Assembly: GCA_025677835.1 (NCBI GenBank)
Contig: JAIXMR010000019.1
Location: 1 to 64,000 of the forward strand
Reading direction: 5' to 3'
DNA: 64,000 nt
Source of the DNA: Sporodiniella umbellata
Lineage: Eukaryota > Mucoromycota > Mucoromycetes > Mucorales > Rhizopodaceae
The notes below the pieces were generated by a model that did not search any database, had not been told where the DNA came from, and saw only the letters and a list, made by a program, of their open reading frames with translations. Below, piece by piece: positions 45,376 to 61,358 of this stretch. How positions within the stretch are numbered: the stretch's first letter is position 1; every line of letters begins with the position of its first letter. The position numbers and the translations under genes were made by a program.

Positions 45376-46707
45376 ATGCAGACAGCTGGGCCATCGGGTA
45401 CATCTCAGCAAAAAACAAAAAAAAAACAAAAATGTTTTTACTAGAGAAATCGAAGAAATCTTACAAAAGTTCAAAATGGACTAGGTTTTTATAATGTACC
45501 AGCAACGAAATTCCTACTTATGTTTATTGGTGGACTTTCTCTCTTCATATCCGTTTTCGATTTCAAACAATACTTTCATTTACAGCTCAATCCTCACCTA
45601 ACAATTCACAATCAAGTATAGACACTTCTTCTTTTTATTGACTACTTTCTAATTATTAAATGGTGAATAGTGGTGGAGATTGTTCCTTTCTCATTTTGTA
45701 TTCAATAGCTCAAACGATTTTTTGTTCGGCTCAATTATATTATACACAATGCGTGTAATAGAAAGACAGTTTGGAACTCCCAAATACTCAGTAAAAAAGA
45801 AAAGAAAACAGAAAAGAGAAACCAAGAGTCCTTAGACAATAACAAATAGGCTTTTTTATTCGTGACATTTATATTGTCCATTTTATTTGAACTTGGTGCA
45901 TTGATGATAGGTGAGAGAGTTGGACTTAAAAGCATCCCTAGCGGGCCGTAAGATCCAAGATTTTTCAAAAGTCAACACAACTGATAGCTGTTTTCATAGC
46001 TATGCATTGTTGTTTTCTATCCTGTATCAGTACTATCGTATAATTCCTGTGACCTACAGATTTAGGATATTTGGATGCGTTATGACTGATAAACTGTTCT
46101 TGTACACTCTGGCTCTCCAATTGGCATTTTCTGGAACCCTACAAACAATCGTTCCCTCGTTGTGCGGATGCATAGCGGGGGCGTTTTATAGAGCAGATAT
46201 TGGAAACATCAGAAAATGGAAGTTCCCAGTATTTATTCAGACTATTGCTCACCGTTTTGTAGAAGCTTTCTTGGCATCGTCACCCAATCCTCGACCTTCT
46301 ACTACACTACCTGTTCAACGTCCGATTATCACTAGTCTGAGCCCAGTCAATAATAGTGGATTGAGAAGAGAGAGTAGTGCGCGTGCTAGTCGAGTCACGA
46401 CTAGGCCCTCTGTAGCTGTAGAACGTACTCCTTCCGTGAGAGTAAGATCGTATAGATGACCGTTTTTGTACAAACTTTTTCTTAGGAGTATCTTGACACA
46501 ATCACAAACCGAGACGTAGGTGGGCCTAGTATGGAGCCAGCATCGCCTGAATACACACGGATCTTGATGACCATGTTCCCTGATCATCCCCAGGAGACAG
46601 TTACGCGAGCTTTGTCTTCTGCTCATAACGAGCTTAATAGAGCAGTTGAGATCATGCTAAACACACCTTCACCAGCAGGAGAAAGCAGTAGGGCTACAAC
46701 ACTATAG
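45376..46707 (+). CDS. UBAC2-like protein: rhomboid-type ER membrane domain + UBA
   Basis: UBAC2/Dsc2-like pseudo-rhomboids sit in the ER membrane and take part in ubiquitin-linked quality control. Exons 45376-45397, 45485-45615, 45671-45790, 45850-45947, 46000-46441 and 46486-46707 (344 aa, the same length I recall for human UBAC2). Rhomboid-like core: SGFYNVPATKFLLMFIGG, WWRLFLSHFVFN, RVIERQFGTPKYS, a segment ending LKSIPSGPYALLFSILYQ, and LQLAFSGTLQTIVPSLCG. A Ser/Arg/Pro-rich linker leads to a UBA domain: MTMFPDHPQETVTRALSSAHN, then LNRAVEIML. The start at 45376 matches the short N-terminus of human UBAC2; in-frame ATG 45307 is the alternative. No catalytic Ser/His pair of active rhomboids was recognised. 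Confidence 0.87.
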
Positions 46708-47228
46708 CCTTTGAACCTATTATACCAAGGTTTCCGTAGCTCAGTTTTTCTTGTAAATATACATTTTTTTCTAAATAAAAAACCTCTCTAGTTGTTGATA
46801 AGCTTAAGAAGACTTCTTTGAATATAGTAACTCTCGATATTGAACAAATTCCAGTTTCTTATCGTTTTATAATCATTTTCAAACTAACAGAACATACATC
46901 TTATCAATCTATTGCCTATAAAGTCAACGCAAATGTTTGCTTCAATAAAGAAAATCCCCTTCTGTTATATATCGATTAGCCCCAACAAGCAAAGTTTCTT
47001 TGAAACGGCATAAGTGCATTTAGCTTCAGAGACAAAGTTGATAGAAGGTCTTGTTTAAAGGGCTACACTGCCTGTTGAGAAACTGCTGTAACTAATCAGC
47101 GATTTTTATTTTTCCTAAAAGGAAAGTGTAAATCTAGCTTATCTATGAATAGACTTTGAAATATTTTTTTACTTTCTTTTTTATTACTATTAAGTCAAAA
47201 GCGGAAGGCAGCGATTTTTAGCAGTGCC
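46708..47228. other. intergenic between tandem plus-strand genes
   Basis: 521 bp, AT-rich. Probably the UBAC2-like terminator and the MMS1-like promoter; nothing else seen. Confidence 0.5.
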
Positions 47229-50200
47229 ATGTTCGTATACAACCGCTCTTCTTCCTACAACACTGTAATCAAAAGAATTCTTAAGGGCGCCATTGCAAGT
47301 TCTAATTCAAACGACGTTGTTCTTGTCAATGTACATCAAAAGTAGACAATAATAAAATAGCAGCAGATCTGACATGTATTTGACAGGAAAACAGCTTACA
47401 GTGGTATAAACTGCATCCACTACCAGAAACTTTATTGTCTATAGAATTGCAACAATCAACTTTCGGAACATTGTTTGATGCTCGGCTACTCACATGTCAT
47501 TTCGATGATTCAGTTCGATCTGATCACTTACAGAAACAGCAAATTGGCACGACTAGAAAGCACTCCCCGATCCAAGGGCGCGATGTTATAGTTGCTATTT
47601 CTGAGTACGGAAAGTTGGTGTTTATAGCAATAAACTCTCTCTCTGAAAATATAAAAAGATTTGAAACGCTTTTAGAGGTAGAATCGGTTTGTCCATACAT
47701 CAAGCTGAAAATTTTCTTTTTAAAGGTTTATTTGGATGCGCCTGGGCTAGAATACGACAAAAAAGGAAGAATAGTAGCTGTTGACCCATGGTAAGTGGCA
47801 TTTTTGGAACATCACACTAAAGACTCAATATAAATTTTCGATTGTGCGTTCTAGCTCCAGAGCGATCGCGGTAGCATCAGTACAAGATAGAATTGATGTT
47901 TTCTTATTGAATACAAATAATCGGAGAGATTATTTTAATCCCATTTTGGGTGTAAAGTAGAGCATATACGTAATATTCATGGGTATGTTGTTGATTGCTG
48001 TTTTAGAACATATCGTGTTTTGAGAAAGGAATCATTTGGCATATGGAATTTCTTTATACAGAGACAACCTCTACAGAAAGAATACTTTTATCATTGGTGG
48101 TCTATGAGTAATTTTCTAACAGTCTTTAAAAAGGCTTGCTCATTTTTTATTTTAGCGATGAAGAGAAAATATTTCGAGTAGTTCTCTACTCGATCGACGC
48201 TTCCAATATGGAAAATGTTACTATTGAGCGTATAGGGCGGCTACCAATGGCTACGGACACACCTCTCCCTGTGCTCCTGATTCCACTTCAGTTTGCACCT
48301 GAATCTTTTTTGCTTGTGACAGTAAAGCAGGAATAGTGAACATTTGATTTGGCTGCTTACCTCTCTCGATAGGAACAACATGCAAATCTATTGACTTCCG
48401 ACGACGTAGTTTGCGGGAACGTCTTATACCCAAATAGCCCTATTCCAAGAAGCTTCGGTAGCATAGAAAGTAATAATAAAAAACTATACAACTGTGTCCT
48501 GAAGCAAAACAAAAATTTTAAACCTTCATTATTATTTCATATATAATGTGATAGGTCCTTTATTTACTTCTTTTTCACAACATTCTGAAAAAACTGCCAA
48601 TTATATTTATCTCGGTTCCTCAGAAGGCTATCTTTTTAGACTAACTGTATTGTCTACAGGCGTGTTGCACTGGAGTTTCCTTGATACTGTAAACCCAATT
48701 GGCACATCCATGTGTGTCCTTGGAATAGCCGATTTAGTAGAAGAGCAAGACGCAGTACCCACTGATATATTGGTTTACGCAGGGGAGTGCGCAAACAGTC
48801 AAGTAATATCTGTAAGTATAATTAAAAACAAAGGGTATGCGGATATATAACCAGATTTTGTCCAGATCCTACATAGCTCTATCAGTGACCAGTCAGGCCA
48901 TAAAACAAATTTGCTTCAAGAATTAGTAAATCGAGCACCTCTTAGACACACAGAAGTTATACCTAGCTTTAATGGAAGTCATGATTCTCTGATTGCCTGC
49001 TCTGGTGTAGGAAAGCAAGGGTTTCTAAACACAATTTCTCGAGGGGTGGGATCGACTACCTTGACATCTTCTGAAAATCAGTGGAAAGGGTAGGTGCCTT
49101 TTTAGAAAATTCATCTAATAGTTTTATCAAGTATTACCCGTTTGTGGAGTATTGATCATTCGCCTTCGTCCACAGTGGATATACCATGCTTATTAGCCTC
49201 ATCTTCTTTTGGATCCAAACTTTTGATATGCAAAGGTACGTTTAAATCAAATAGGAGAAAGCCAATTGATTTTGAGTAGGCAACCAGTTAGAAGACATTA
49301 CCCTTACGACTTTTGACGAAACGCACTCAGAATCTATTTACGCCAGCACCATATATGTAAAAAACATTGGTCTTTTACTTAGAGTCTACCCTAAAGGCGT
49401 ATCTATACTCATGCTGCAAGGAAACAACACCCTTATTATAACGAGTTACAAAGAGTCTGATTCTGAATGGTATATGGAACACGCTACCTCATGGCAAGAT
49501 GACCAGGGAACTTATGTAGCGCTTTGCTTAGCGAAAAACGACTTGCATGTACTAAAACTGCTATGTATTCAAGATACAAGTTTAGAAGAATATTCGGACC
49601 AAATTTCACTGTCTATGAGTGTTGCAAACACTGTGTTTTTGAACGAATGTCCTAGCTGCATCGAACATTTATATTTGAACTCAGTGTCTTTTCTTTTTTT
49701 AGGCACATATGAAGCATCACTCCTAGTTTACACTGTAAACAAAAATATTGTCTCAAAAGCTCAAGGAGTTATAAGTATGTCATTTTTTGTCTGTTTTTCG
49801 GAGAAAAACAATCTCATTGCTTTCAATTTTTAATAGTGAACAAATTTGGTACCCCTCATTCGTTAGCTACTATATTTTCCTCGCGGACATACGACAAACC
49901 TCTCAAACTTTTGGTTGGAACGCGTTGGGGGTTTCTACTAAGCTTTTCTATATTACCTAGCAGCCAAAGTATTATATCTGATTTGCCATCTCGAGTGTGG
50001 TCTATTGGAGATTTACCTGTTCGTCTATCTACCTCTTTCTATAGACTAGACATTGTATATGCTTTATCCAGTCATATGTGTCAGGTTAGATCGGATAGTA
50101 ACGAAAGCGTTGATCTTGAAAGAGTTTTACTGCCTTCATTTGATCGACCGGTTGATGCCTTCTCTTCTTTTGGTTGTGAGAATTCTCTGCAAGAATCGAT

Positions 50201-51927
50201 AGCGATTGTAGCTGACGGAAAACTACACATCTTACTTTTGGATCAAGAGCCAGGTCTCAACTCTTCGAAAACCATTTTGGGGCAGGTAAAAAAAAGCTTT
50301 AAACAGGTACAATATATTTATTACTTACCATAGACACCAAGAAAGACTATATACTTCAGAGATAAGCGCTGTATAGCCGTATTTACATCTGTAGTTTTGT
50401 CTGGAACAAGAAAAAACTATGTGCGCTTCATTGATGCTTTGAGGTATATTTATACTGACTTAAACCTCTTATTTAACATATATATATATATACATTTATA
50501 CAGTGGAAAGTTTTTGACAGATTTCTTCAGTGTCGGACGCGACCATCCATACGCTAAGAACGATACTCTTCTTTCGGCTGCAGGTAAAAGAAATGGTTGT
50601 ATATACATACAAAGCTACTTTTTAATCCATAAACTAGAATGGTCTATGGAATGTAGAGGGAAAAAGTACCAGTACATTTGCGTTGGTTTTGGGCACTCAA
50701 AGCAGTCATTCAATGCAGTCAGACAAAGCAACCCTACAGGGTCTAGTGTGGCTTTAGGAATGCTAGTATTATATCGTCTCAAATTTCACCCGAGACGTGG
50801 CCCCACCTTAAAATGTGTTTGGATAAATGAAAAGCTTCCAGGTGGTGTTTTATCTATTTGCCCATACTCATCAAAGTAAGCTTATATATATATATATATA
50901 TATATTCTTCTTTTATTATGCTAAAAGCGTTATAAAAGGCTTTTGTTTTCTGCCAAAAACCGTCTATATTTATACAACTTCGATCCTGAAACTGGGAGGT
51001 AAGGAAAGACATTTCTACTTTGAAAGCTTACTGACTTTTTTTTTTTTTATTTAATAGACTAATGGAAATATGCTGTAAATCCTTACCAAGCGACATCATT
51101 TCTATTCAAGAAAGCAACGATAGAATATGTATTGCCTCACAGTGTAATTCAATTGCTTTTTATCAGTTTATCGCAGAAACAAACAACTTTGAGCTCTTAA
51201 AAAGGTAGTTCAAATACTACTTTTTTCTCTAGAATGTCTAACATACTGTTGTAGTGACATAGGTTTTATGTCAGCACACCATTCATTAATGTTGGACAGT
51301 GAAACTTCTCTGTGTGTAACTCATTCAGGGGGCATGATCGCTTTGAAAGAAACCGATGGACACAGATTTCAAAAATTGTTCTCATTTCATCATTCTGAAT
51401 TTATGACCTGTTCTGTATTGGCTCTACTCGGGTCCCACTGTAAAGATGAAAACGAGTTGTTATGCAAACACATACTACCATGGTCTATTGGTTTATCTGA
51501 GTCACATAAGCCTATTGTAGCATGCACGGTTTCAGGAAGTATACTAAGTACATATAGAATATCAGAAAATCTCTATACCACCTTGAAAACGCTTCAAGAG
51601 CTTATATTAGACTTTGAGCCCACGTCGCCTTTACTTGGCTCAAAACAAGACTTCCAGCTTTGGTACTGCCAATTGTCTGGAGCAGATCAAGCTGTAATTT
51701 ATGGAGATCTTGTGGAGGTGTATTTAAGACTTTCTTTTAAAGAACAGCTACAAGTTTTGAAGCCCAACGGAAGCCTCTACATCCCTCTTGAGTTAGCTGC
51801 TAGTAGCCTATTAAGCAAATCAGATAACTACTCACCAAACAACTGGGGAGAGGAATCAGAAGAAAGCAAAACACACATTATTGCCAACATGCTGATCAAT
51901 TTACTCTCTGGACTAAAAAAAATATAG
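47229..51927 (+). CDS. MMS1-N/CPSF-A superfamily protein (DDB1/Rik1/SF3b3-like WD scaffold)
   Basis: Triple beta-propeller scaffolds of this superfamily serve cullin-RING ligases, splicing or mRNA 3'-end processing. Eighteen exons: 47229-47330, 47387-47677, 47726-47790, 47855-47951, 48007-48107, 48156-48321, 48373-48457, 48555-48811, 48866-49089, 49132-49235, 49280-49774, 49837-50285, 50334-50443, 50504-50583, 50638-50875, 50939-50998, 51058-51204 and 51255-51927 (1247 aa). Family-typical blocks: GLEYDKKGRIVAVDPCSRAIAV, GIIWHMEF, YIYLGSSEGYLFRL, KYQYICVGFG, GGVLSICPYSS and NRLYLYNFDPETGRLM near the C-terminus. The C-terminal part (about 51255-51927) resembles a CPSF-A tail but is divergent. 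Two introns are 3n and stop-free. Which member it is (Mms1, Ddb1, Cft1) is not decided by sequence alone; the divergence suggests Mms1/Rik1-like. Confidence 0.82.
50883..50905. repeat. TA dinucleotide repeat in an intron
   Basis: A TA run in intron 50876-50938; another shorter run sits in intron 50444-50503. Confidence 0.8.
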
Positions 51928-52001
51928 CTAAAACGCAAAGAGAATTTATATCCTGGAATAATAGTAATAAAATCATATATTCCATGGTGTCTTTATTTCG
52001 G

Positions 52002-52928
52002 TCAGTATGCAGTGAGTATATCGCCACTATCAGAGTCAATATGTCCAATATAGGCTGTCTTTGCCATTTTACAAAATAGCCCTACATCTAATATACCCGT
52101 TAGGTATTTAATTTCTTTATAGAGAGATATAGGATCCTCTATAGGTCCAAAATGACAGTCCAAAATAAAGTTTCCGTTGTCAGTTACAACAGGGCCTGCT
52201 TTATCTACAGGCTGTGCTATTCTGAGTTTAATAATGGCTTGAGGAAATAGCCTTTGAAGCGTTTCCTGAATTGGCACAAGAGCCATAGGTATAACCTCGA
52301 TAGGCACCCCTCGTTTCCACTAAGTTTTTTTTTCTGTTTAGTAAGACTTTCTTCTCTTTTTTTTTTCTTTGTTAAATCACCTTAGTTCCTAGTTGAAACG
52401 AACGCTTTCTTTCATCTATAACCTGGATGAGAACTAAAAAAAAAAAACACGTCCAAATTAGTACATTACCTGCAATTAGCACAAACTCTTTTGATGCCTG
52501 AGCCACCAATCTTTCTTGAAATAGACAAGCACCTCCTCCCTTAATGGCGTTTAGCGCGGGATCAATTTCGTCCGCGCCGTCAAGAGTAACATCAATACTA
52601 GGGTATCTTTTAAAAAAAAAGAATCAGAATGAGTCTAGTTTTCTCAAAGCTGTTTTTCCTACTGCTCTAATGTACCAAGTCTTAACTTGCTTTCTAATAA
52701 TAACTGGCGTGTCTGGAAACTGGTTGGTATAAAAACCATTGTCTGAGCTAAAGCAGACTTTTTCAGTGCCTCCACTGCATAAACGATAGTAGTTCCTGAC
52801 CCAAGACCAACAACAGAAGGCTTTGAGCGAAGAATATCGCTCATTGCTTTTTTAGCAGCCCACTGTTTTCCTTTTTCTGTAGTGGAGAGCGATCGAACTG
52901 TCCTATAAAGGGGGCTTCTCAGTAACAT
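52002..52928 (-). CDS. rki1: ribose-5-phosphate isomerase A
   Basis: Interconverts ribose-5-phosphate and ribulose-5-phosphate in the non-oxidative pentose phosphate pathway. Exons: 52928-52663, 52606-52470, 52415-52381 and 52319-52002 (251 aa, typical). Motifs: [51 protein letters not shown] with the catalytic-type Asp residues, [15 protein letters not shown] and [12 protein letters not shown], then [11 protein letters not shown]. The first 15 residues are Arg/Ser-rich ([14 protein letters not shown]), which could be a weak mitochondrial presequence or simply a fungal N-terminal extension. Its start is only 51 bp downstream of the neighbouring esterase stop; the stop is 74 bp from the convergent MMS1-like stop. 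Confidence 0.95.
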
Positions 52929-52979
52929 ATGTAGTAATGAAGAGACAAAATGAAATAGATTAGAAAGCAGTCTTTATTT

Positions 52980-54558
52980 TTATATTCTAAGGCGATCATG
53001 CTCAGTAGGACAATATACAAGTTTTGCATCTTCTGGGCCAAGATAGGTGGGCCTCTTGTGAAGAGGTAAAAAGAGAAGCCTCCAAAAGAGCTAAACCAAA
53101 TGTGTTAAATCAATCTTCTGTGTTTCTTTAAAGTACCTTAGCTAATGTTCCATGGCCAAATATAGAAGGATGATAGCAATCCACAGAGCTATTTAGAAAT
53201 AGATAAAAGATAAAAAACACTGTATAAATGGCTTTCGTGTTTTTTTTTTAAAGAGTGGTACCTAAAGAACTCAATCGGGAGAGCTGTAAAATTGAGATTG
53301 GCGGGTGTATATATCACGCCAAATGAATCTGTTTGCATGGCTTTATATTTTAAATAAAGCTCATGTAATTTGTTGCTATAATCTGTATTTTTTTTTTTTT
53401 TTTTTGGAGAAAGTATTAATTGAAAAGTATCGAGATTTAGCAATATGTATTTTACCAACAGCAACCTGGTTCAGTGGTTCAACGTTTTCTGGTCTTTGTG
53501 CACAGAGACACTCCATCATGTTGGTTTGAAACGGACCTGTCATGGATGCGACACAGTAAGGGTGTCCGATAGTCAAAGGATATATTGTAGTTACGTTAAA
53601 AACTCCAACTAAAATAAAGAGATCAGAAGTGCGTCTCAAAGGCTGTAAAATGTATACTTACTTAAGTTGACAACAGTGCGAGGAATATTGTTTCTCACAT
53701 ACTCGAGCATAATCTCTATATTTTTGCCATAGTTATCGGTAGAAAACTTTTCTTTCATTATCGGATAGCAAGCTTGGCATTGATCAAGACCTACACCAAA
53801 ATTGAGTTTTTTTTACTAGATTATAGAATAAATTACCGCCAATTTGAACAGTTATCATTTTCCAATCGTTTTCGTAATCAATCCCTGGTATCATCCTCAT
53901 AGCTATTGTGTATAAAGTGAGCAACTGCAGCCCTTTTTTTTTTCTTACCCTTTGCCATATATTCAATTTCTTGGGGTATGTTATACGACGAGGAAGCGCT
54001 TTGTGCGGCATTTAGTTGATCTAGCTCAAAGTCGTCTAAAGAAAATAAGCTTCATAATATGTTTGGGCTGTTATTTACACTGGGCTGGAAGACAAACACC
54101 ATTTATACAATATTCCAAAAGATGTGTGGATCTAGACCCGCCTTTGACGTTTGGGCTGTATCTCTTCACAAAGTTGGGAATTGTAAGTTGACCAGGATCC
54201 CCACCACCTCCATAAGTTATTCCTCGAGCTTCTATATATGAATTTGTGTCAATTATTGAATTTCGGTCATGACCCAAAGAAGTTGCGCCAGCCATGACAC
54301 TTGTATTACGGTTAAATAAGGTAACATCTAATCTTTATATATGTATAATTACCTATCGCCTAAGGCGCCGACTACTTTTATATCATCCGGACGAAGGTCT
54401 GTCACTGAGCTAGGTGCAGGTCGCGGTGGTAAGCCTGGGCAATCTTCTATTCTTTCAACAAATAACGCCTTTTTATCGCTATGTGAGTTTACAACTGCAC
54501 ATTGTACAGATAGAATAGTGACAAAAAGACTACAGCAAAGTATTTTTGTAGAAAACAT
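52980..54558 (-). CDS. secreted SGNH/GDSL esterase, phospholipase-B1-like
   Basis: Nine exons: 54558-54353, 54299-54100, 54035-53949, 53902-53837, 53790-53662, 53608-53456, 53382-53262, 53188-53137 and 53090-52980 (374 aa). Signal peptide MFSTKILCCSLFVTILSVQC. The approach PSSVTDLRPDDIKVVGALGDS matches PLB1-type lipases, with the catalytic Ser codon of GDS split by intron 1. Block II: the Gly-rich ARGITYGGGGDPGQLTIPNF. Block III reads QIGGLDQC, where the family has GGND. Block V: VDCYHPSIFGHG with catalytic Asp and His. Cys-rich segments suggest disulfides. Predicted extracellular lipase or phospholipase; the altered block III Asn raises doubt about full activity. Confidence 0.88.
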
Positions 54559-58173
<3,615 letters not shown>

Positions 58174-58481
58174 CGTATTTAAAGAACGCATACACTTTTT
58201 TGTTTTAGCCAATAAAAATACACTTGGGTTGTTCTAAACCAACTAACAAATATGAGTTTTTCCTTGATTTTGTCTATCAATTCTACAATTGTTATAGTTA
58301 CTATAAAAAAAAGAAGGGGAGAAAAGGGACAGAGGGAGAGTTATACAGGAGGGAAACTCTGAAGCTTGCTTTTGTTTTTATTGTTTATTGTCACTTTTTC
58401 AAGCTAAGGGACTGGAGAAAAGGAGAATAGGATGTTAGAGGCCAGTCTTAGCTTTTCTTTCTTGATTTATACACAAACAAA
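58174..58481. other. short spacer, polyubiquitin to RhoGAP-like
   Basis: 308 bp with purine-rich stretches near 58304-58345. Nothing else recognised. Confidence 0.5.
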
Positions 58482-59659
58482 ATGTACTCGCTAGACTTTG
58501 CATCGTCTGTCAGCAAACTTTGTATGAAAGAGATTCTTTTAAGAGGTAGATACGACTTTTATAAAAACAATCTAATTGTTTTTGGATATAGGTTTAAATG
58601 AACGGAAAATTTTACGAAAATCCGGTAAGAGACATGCGTCAATATTTATATGTTGAACACTTTTCAAGTTCCAAATAGTGCATTGCTTCTTCAAGTATTT
58701 CAAAAACAACAGTGTACTACCAGGGACCTCCAGTCTGTAAGTATTCATTCTGTGGCTACATTAATGCAAGATACATTGTGGTGTTGTCAAGAACACATTA
58801 TGAACAGAAAGGTGTGGAAAGACATTCAATATGAGAGTGAGTAGTCGCTTTGTCAGGGAAGAAAAAATGTTTATTCTTCAACTTAGCATGTACGTTGATT
58901 GAGCTCTCTCGATTCATATCTCTAGAGGGCCTGGCTCTATTAACTGATATCTTGGATTTTCTAATTGAAGTCAAACGATACAAGAACCTCAATCTTATGG
59001 GCGCTCATCATCTTGGAGAAGCAATGGGAAAAGCAACACTGGCCCCGAAAGGATGTGATCCCATTATGGCAGACAAAGCCAGCCATTTCTTGACGCGTTT
59101 GATCATAGAGCGTGCCCAATCCAGGTCAATGAGCCATCAAGAAGCTACCCGTGCTAAAGCTCGCTCTTATCATCGTCTAATTCGGAACGTGCGCCAACGC
59201 AACTATGACTGGCTCCCGATTGTTGAAGTCTCCTTGGTTGCTATGCTGGAAGACAAATACGAATCTGATTCTGTATATTGCCCTCAGGAGCCCTATTTAT
59301 CGATCTTCAATAACCCAAACTCAAAAGATCGCGCTATGTCGCCTACTCTTTATCGCTTACTGACAACTTTTCCTGAAAAAACAGTATACACTTCCCCGCA
59401 AGATGCGTTTAAAAGAAATCGCAAGATGGAGGTCAATATTAGGTTGACATTTGATGACTTTTTGCCTCTTCTTAAACCAATTCACGATGTCGAAATTAAA
59501 TGTTCTTTGAAAAAGCCAAAAAAGATATGCTTAAAGAAATTTAGTGGCCCTCCCAAAAAAGAGGGAACAGAAAGCCTTACCAAAAAATCCAATCAAGTTA
59601 AAGTGATGATGAAAAAAATGATTAAAACCAACCATAATAAGATACGATCTATAATTTAA
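58482..59659 (+). CDS. RhoGAP-like domain protein
   Basis: Exons 58482-58545, 58592-58624, 58669-58836 and 58887-59659 (345 aa). The region around exon 3 and early exon 4 follows a Rho-GAP-like pattern: HSVATLMQDTLWCC, then ELSRFISLEGLALLTDILDF and KNLNLMGAHHLGEAMGKATLAP, the last like the NLM...LA...P helix of RhoGAPs. A canonical arginine-finger loop is not obvious in the short N-terminal exons (GLNERKILRKS is the only candidate). It could therefore be a non-catalytic Msb1/Mug8-like relative. The C-terminal 100 residues are Lys-rich and low complexity. If active it could act on Rho1, encoded in the same window. Confidence 0.65.
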
Positions 59660-61358
59660 TAACCTAATAGCTAATAAACAAGAACCGATAAACACAGTGA
59701 AATAGCACAGTGTTCAAACAAACACTATCTTATAAGAAAAAAGGCAGTATTATCACATGCTTAATACGATCTGAATAAAAATAAATAACAAATTTACCCT
59801 GTACAAATAAGGGTCTACAGTAAGATCAATCTTTAGAAGCATAAGCCTTATAGCAATATATGTGGATTTCTGAGTTCAGGCTCATTGTAGAGATAGATGA
59901 CGGGAAAAAAAGGGAGAAACTAGTAAGTTTTTTTCAAAGAACAAACAGTCTATTGTAAGCTTGAGTGTGCTATTACTCACGGTTTTACGATTTTTAGCTT
60001 CGAAAACATTCAAAGTACCCATGTATGTGTAAAACTATATCAAAACACTGTATAAACGCGCAAAAGAAACCTATATATTCGCTATATGAAATAAAATAGA
60101 ATAAGCTGAAAAGTATTTAGATGTAAAACAAACATCGTCTATCTGTCTGAGTCATTGATTACAGTGATTAAATGTATTGGCTAAAATTCATTGGTGTACA
60201 CGAAGTACTCAAAGGACAGTGCAAAAATCGTATGCACAAGCGTATTGGCAAGCCCACAGATAAATTGTAGCCAATCTTCAACCTCATAAAAGGTTTTGTC
60301 AAGCTATTTCAATCGTGCAAATAAGCTCGGTTATTTTTTTTTTTTTTGACTAAAAATAGAAATGCACTAAGCTTTTGGACTGTTATAAGACAAACCCTGT
60401 AGGTTGGCCTTGTAGAAAATTCTAAAACTGCGTGATATATTAAAGAATGATGGACGTTTACACGATTACATCAAGCGCTACTATTTATCATCGAAACGAC
60501 AAGCTTGAGAATAGCAGCTATTTGTAATGTTTGCCATGTATATATATACAAAAGAAAAGAATGTATCCAAATGCAGAAACCTTTTGCTTTGTTTAAGTCG
60601 TTTTGTTAGTTCTCAGAAGAGAACGTTTTGGTATCTTAGAAATAAAAAAGACAATTATCAATGTCTTTTTTTTTTTTTTTTTTTTTTTTAGAATTCTCTA
60701 ATTTAATGATATATACAAAAAAAAATTTGAATTTCTAGAAGTACTTGCGTCAATATTAGATGCTAATATTTCAAATATTTCAGATAAAATCAAAGGAGAC
60801 GCTAATTCCATCTTTTTAAGCTAATATTCCACGATATGAAAAATGAATGGGGTTTCTGTGTTTGACAAATAAAAGCTTTTTAGTAAGCTGAAAGCGCACG
60901 TGTACAGTTCATGAAATATAGGGTGAGGATAAAAGCGGCTATTCAGAAAGGGAATTTGAATTTTTGTGAATAATAATAGCTTTGGGGAGAGAGAGAGTAA
61001 AACATGCGATTAATTTTTTTTGTCAAAGTACAAATGAAATTTCAATTACAATTTGGGGTTAATAAACCATAAACAGCTAAAGGAGTACAACCAAGTGTCA
61101 TGGTAGATAGTCAAGTGGTTAATTATTTCCTTTAACTCACATGAGAGATATTTACACAAGGTTTCAACTGCTCTGCATTGAGTAAAAGGTGTATGTAAAC
61201 CGGTTTACGAGGAGAAAGAAAGGAATAAGGGAGTAAAAAGAGACAGACTCCTGTTACACATTATGCGAGATGTGTAAGGTCAAAACTATATCTGTTTAAA
61301 CAGTTTATTCTTTTTATTTATGCATGCGTTTTTTTTTCTATTATTGCTCATTTACAGA
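59660..61358. other. 1.7-kb AT-rich spacer between convergent genes
   Basis: Contains a T21 run near 60667-60690 and other homopolymers. It should hold two 3' UTRs; no coding signal recognised. Confidence 0.5.

Noticed and set aside
50876..50927. First acceptor (CTAAAAG) for MMS1-like exon 16
   Set aside because: It puts the conserved RLYLYNFDPETG segment out of frame; the next AG at 50937-50938 restores it.
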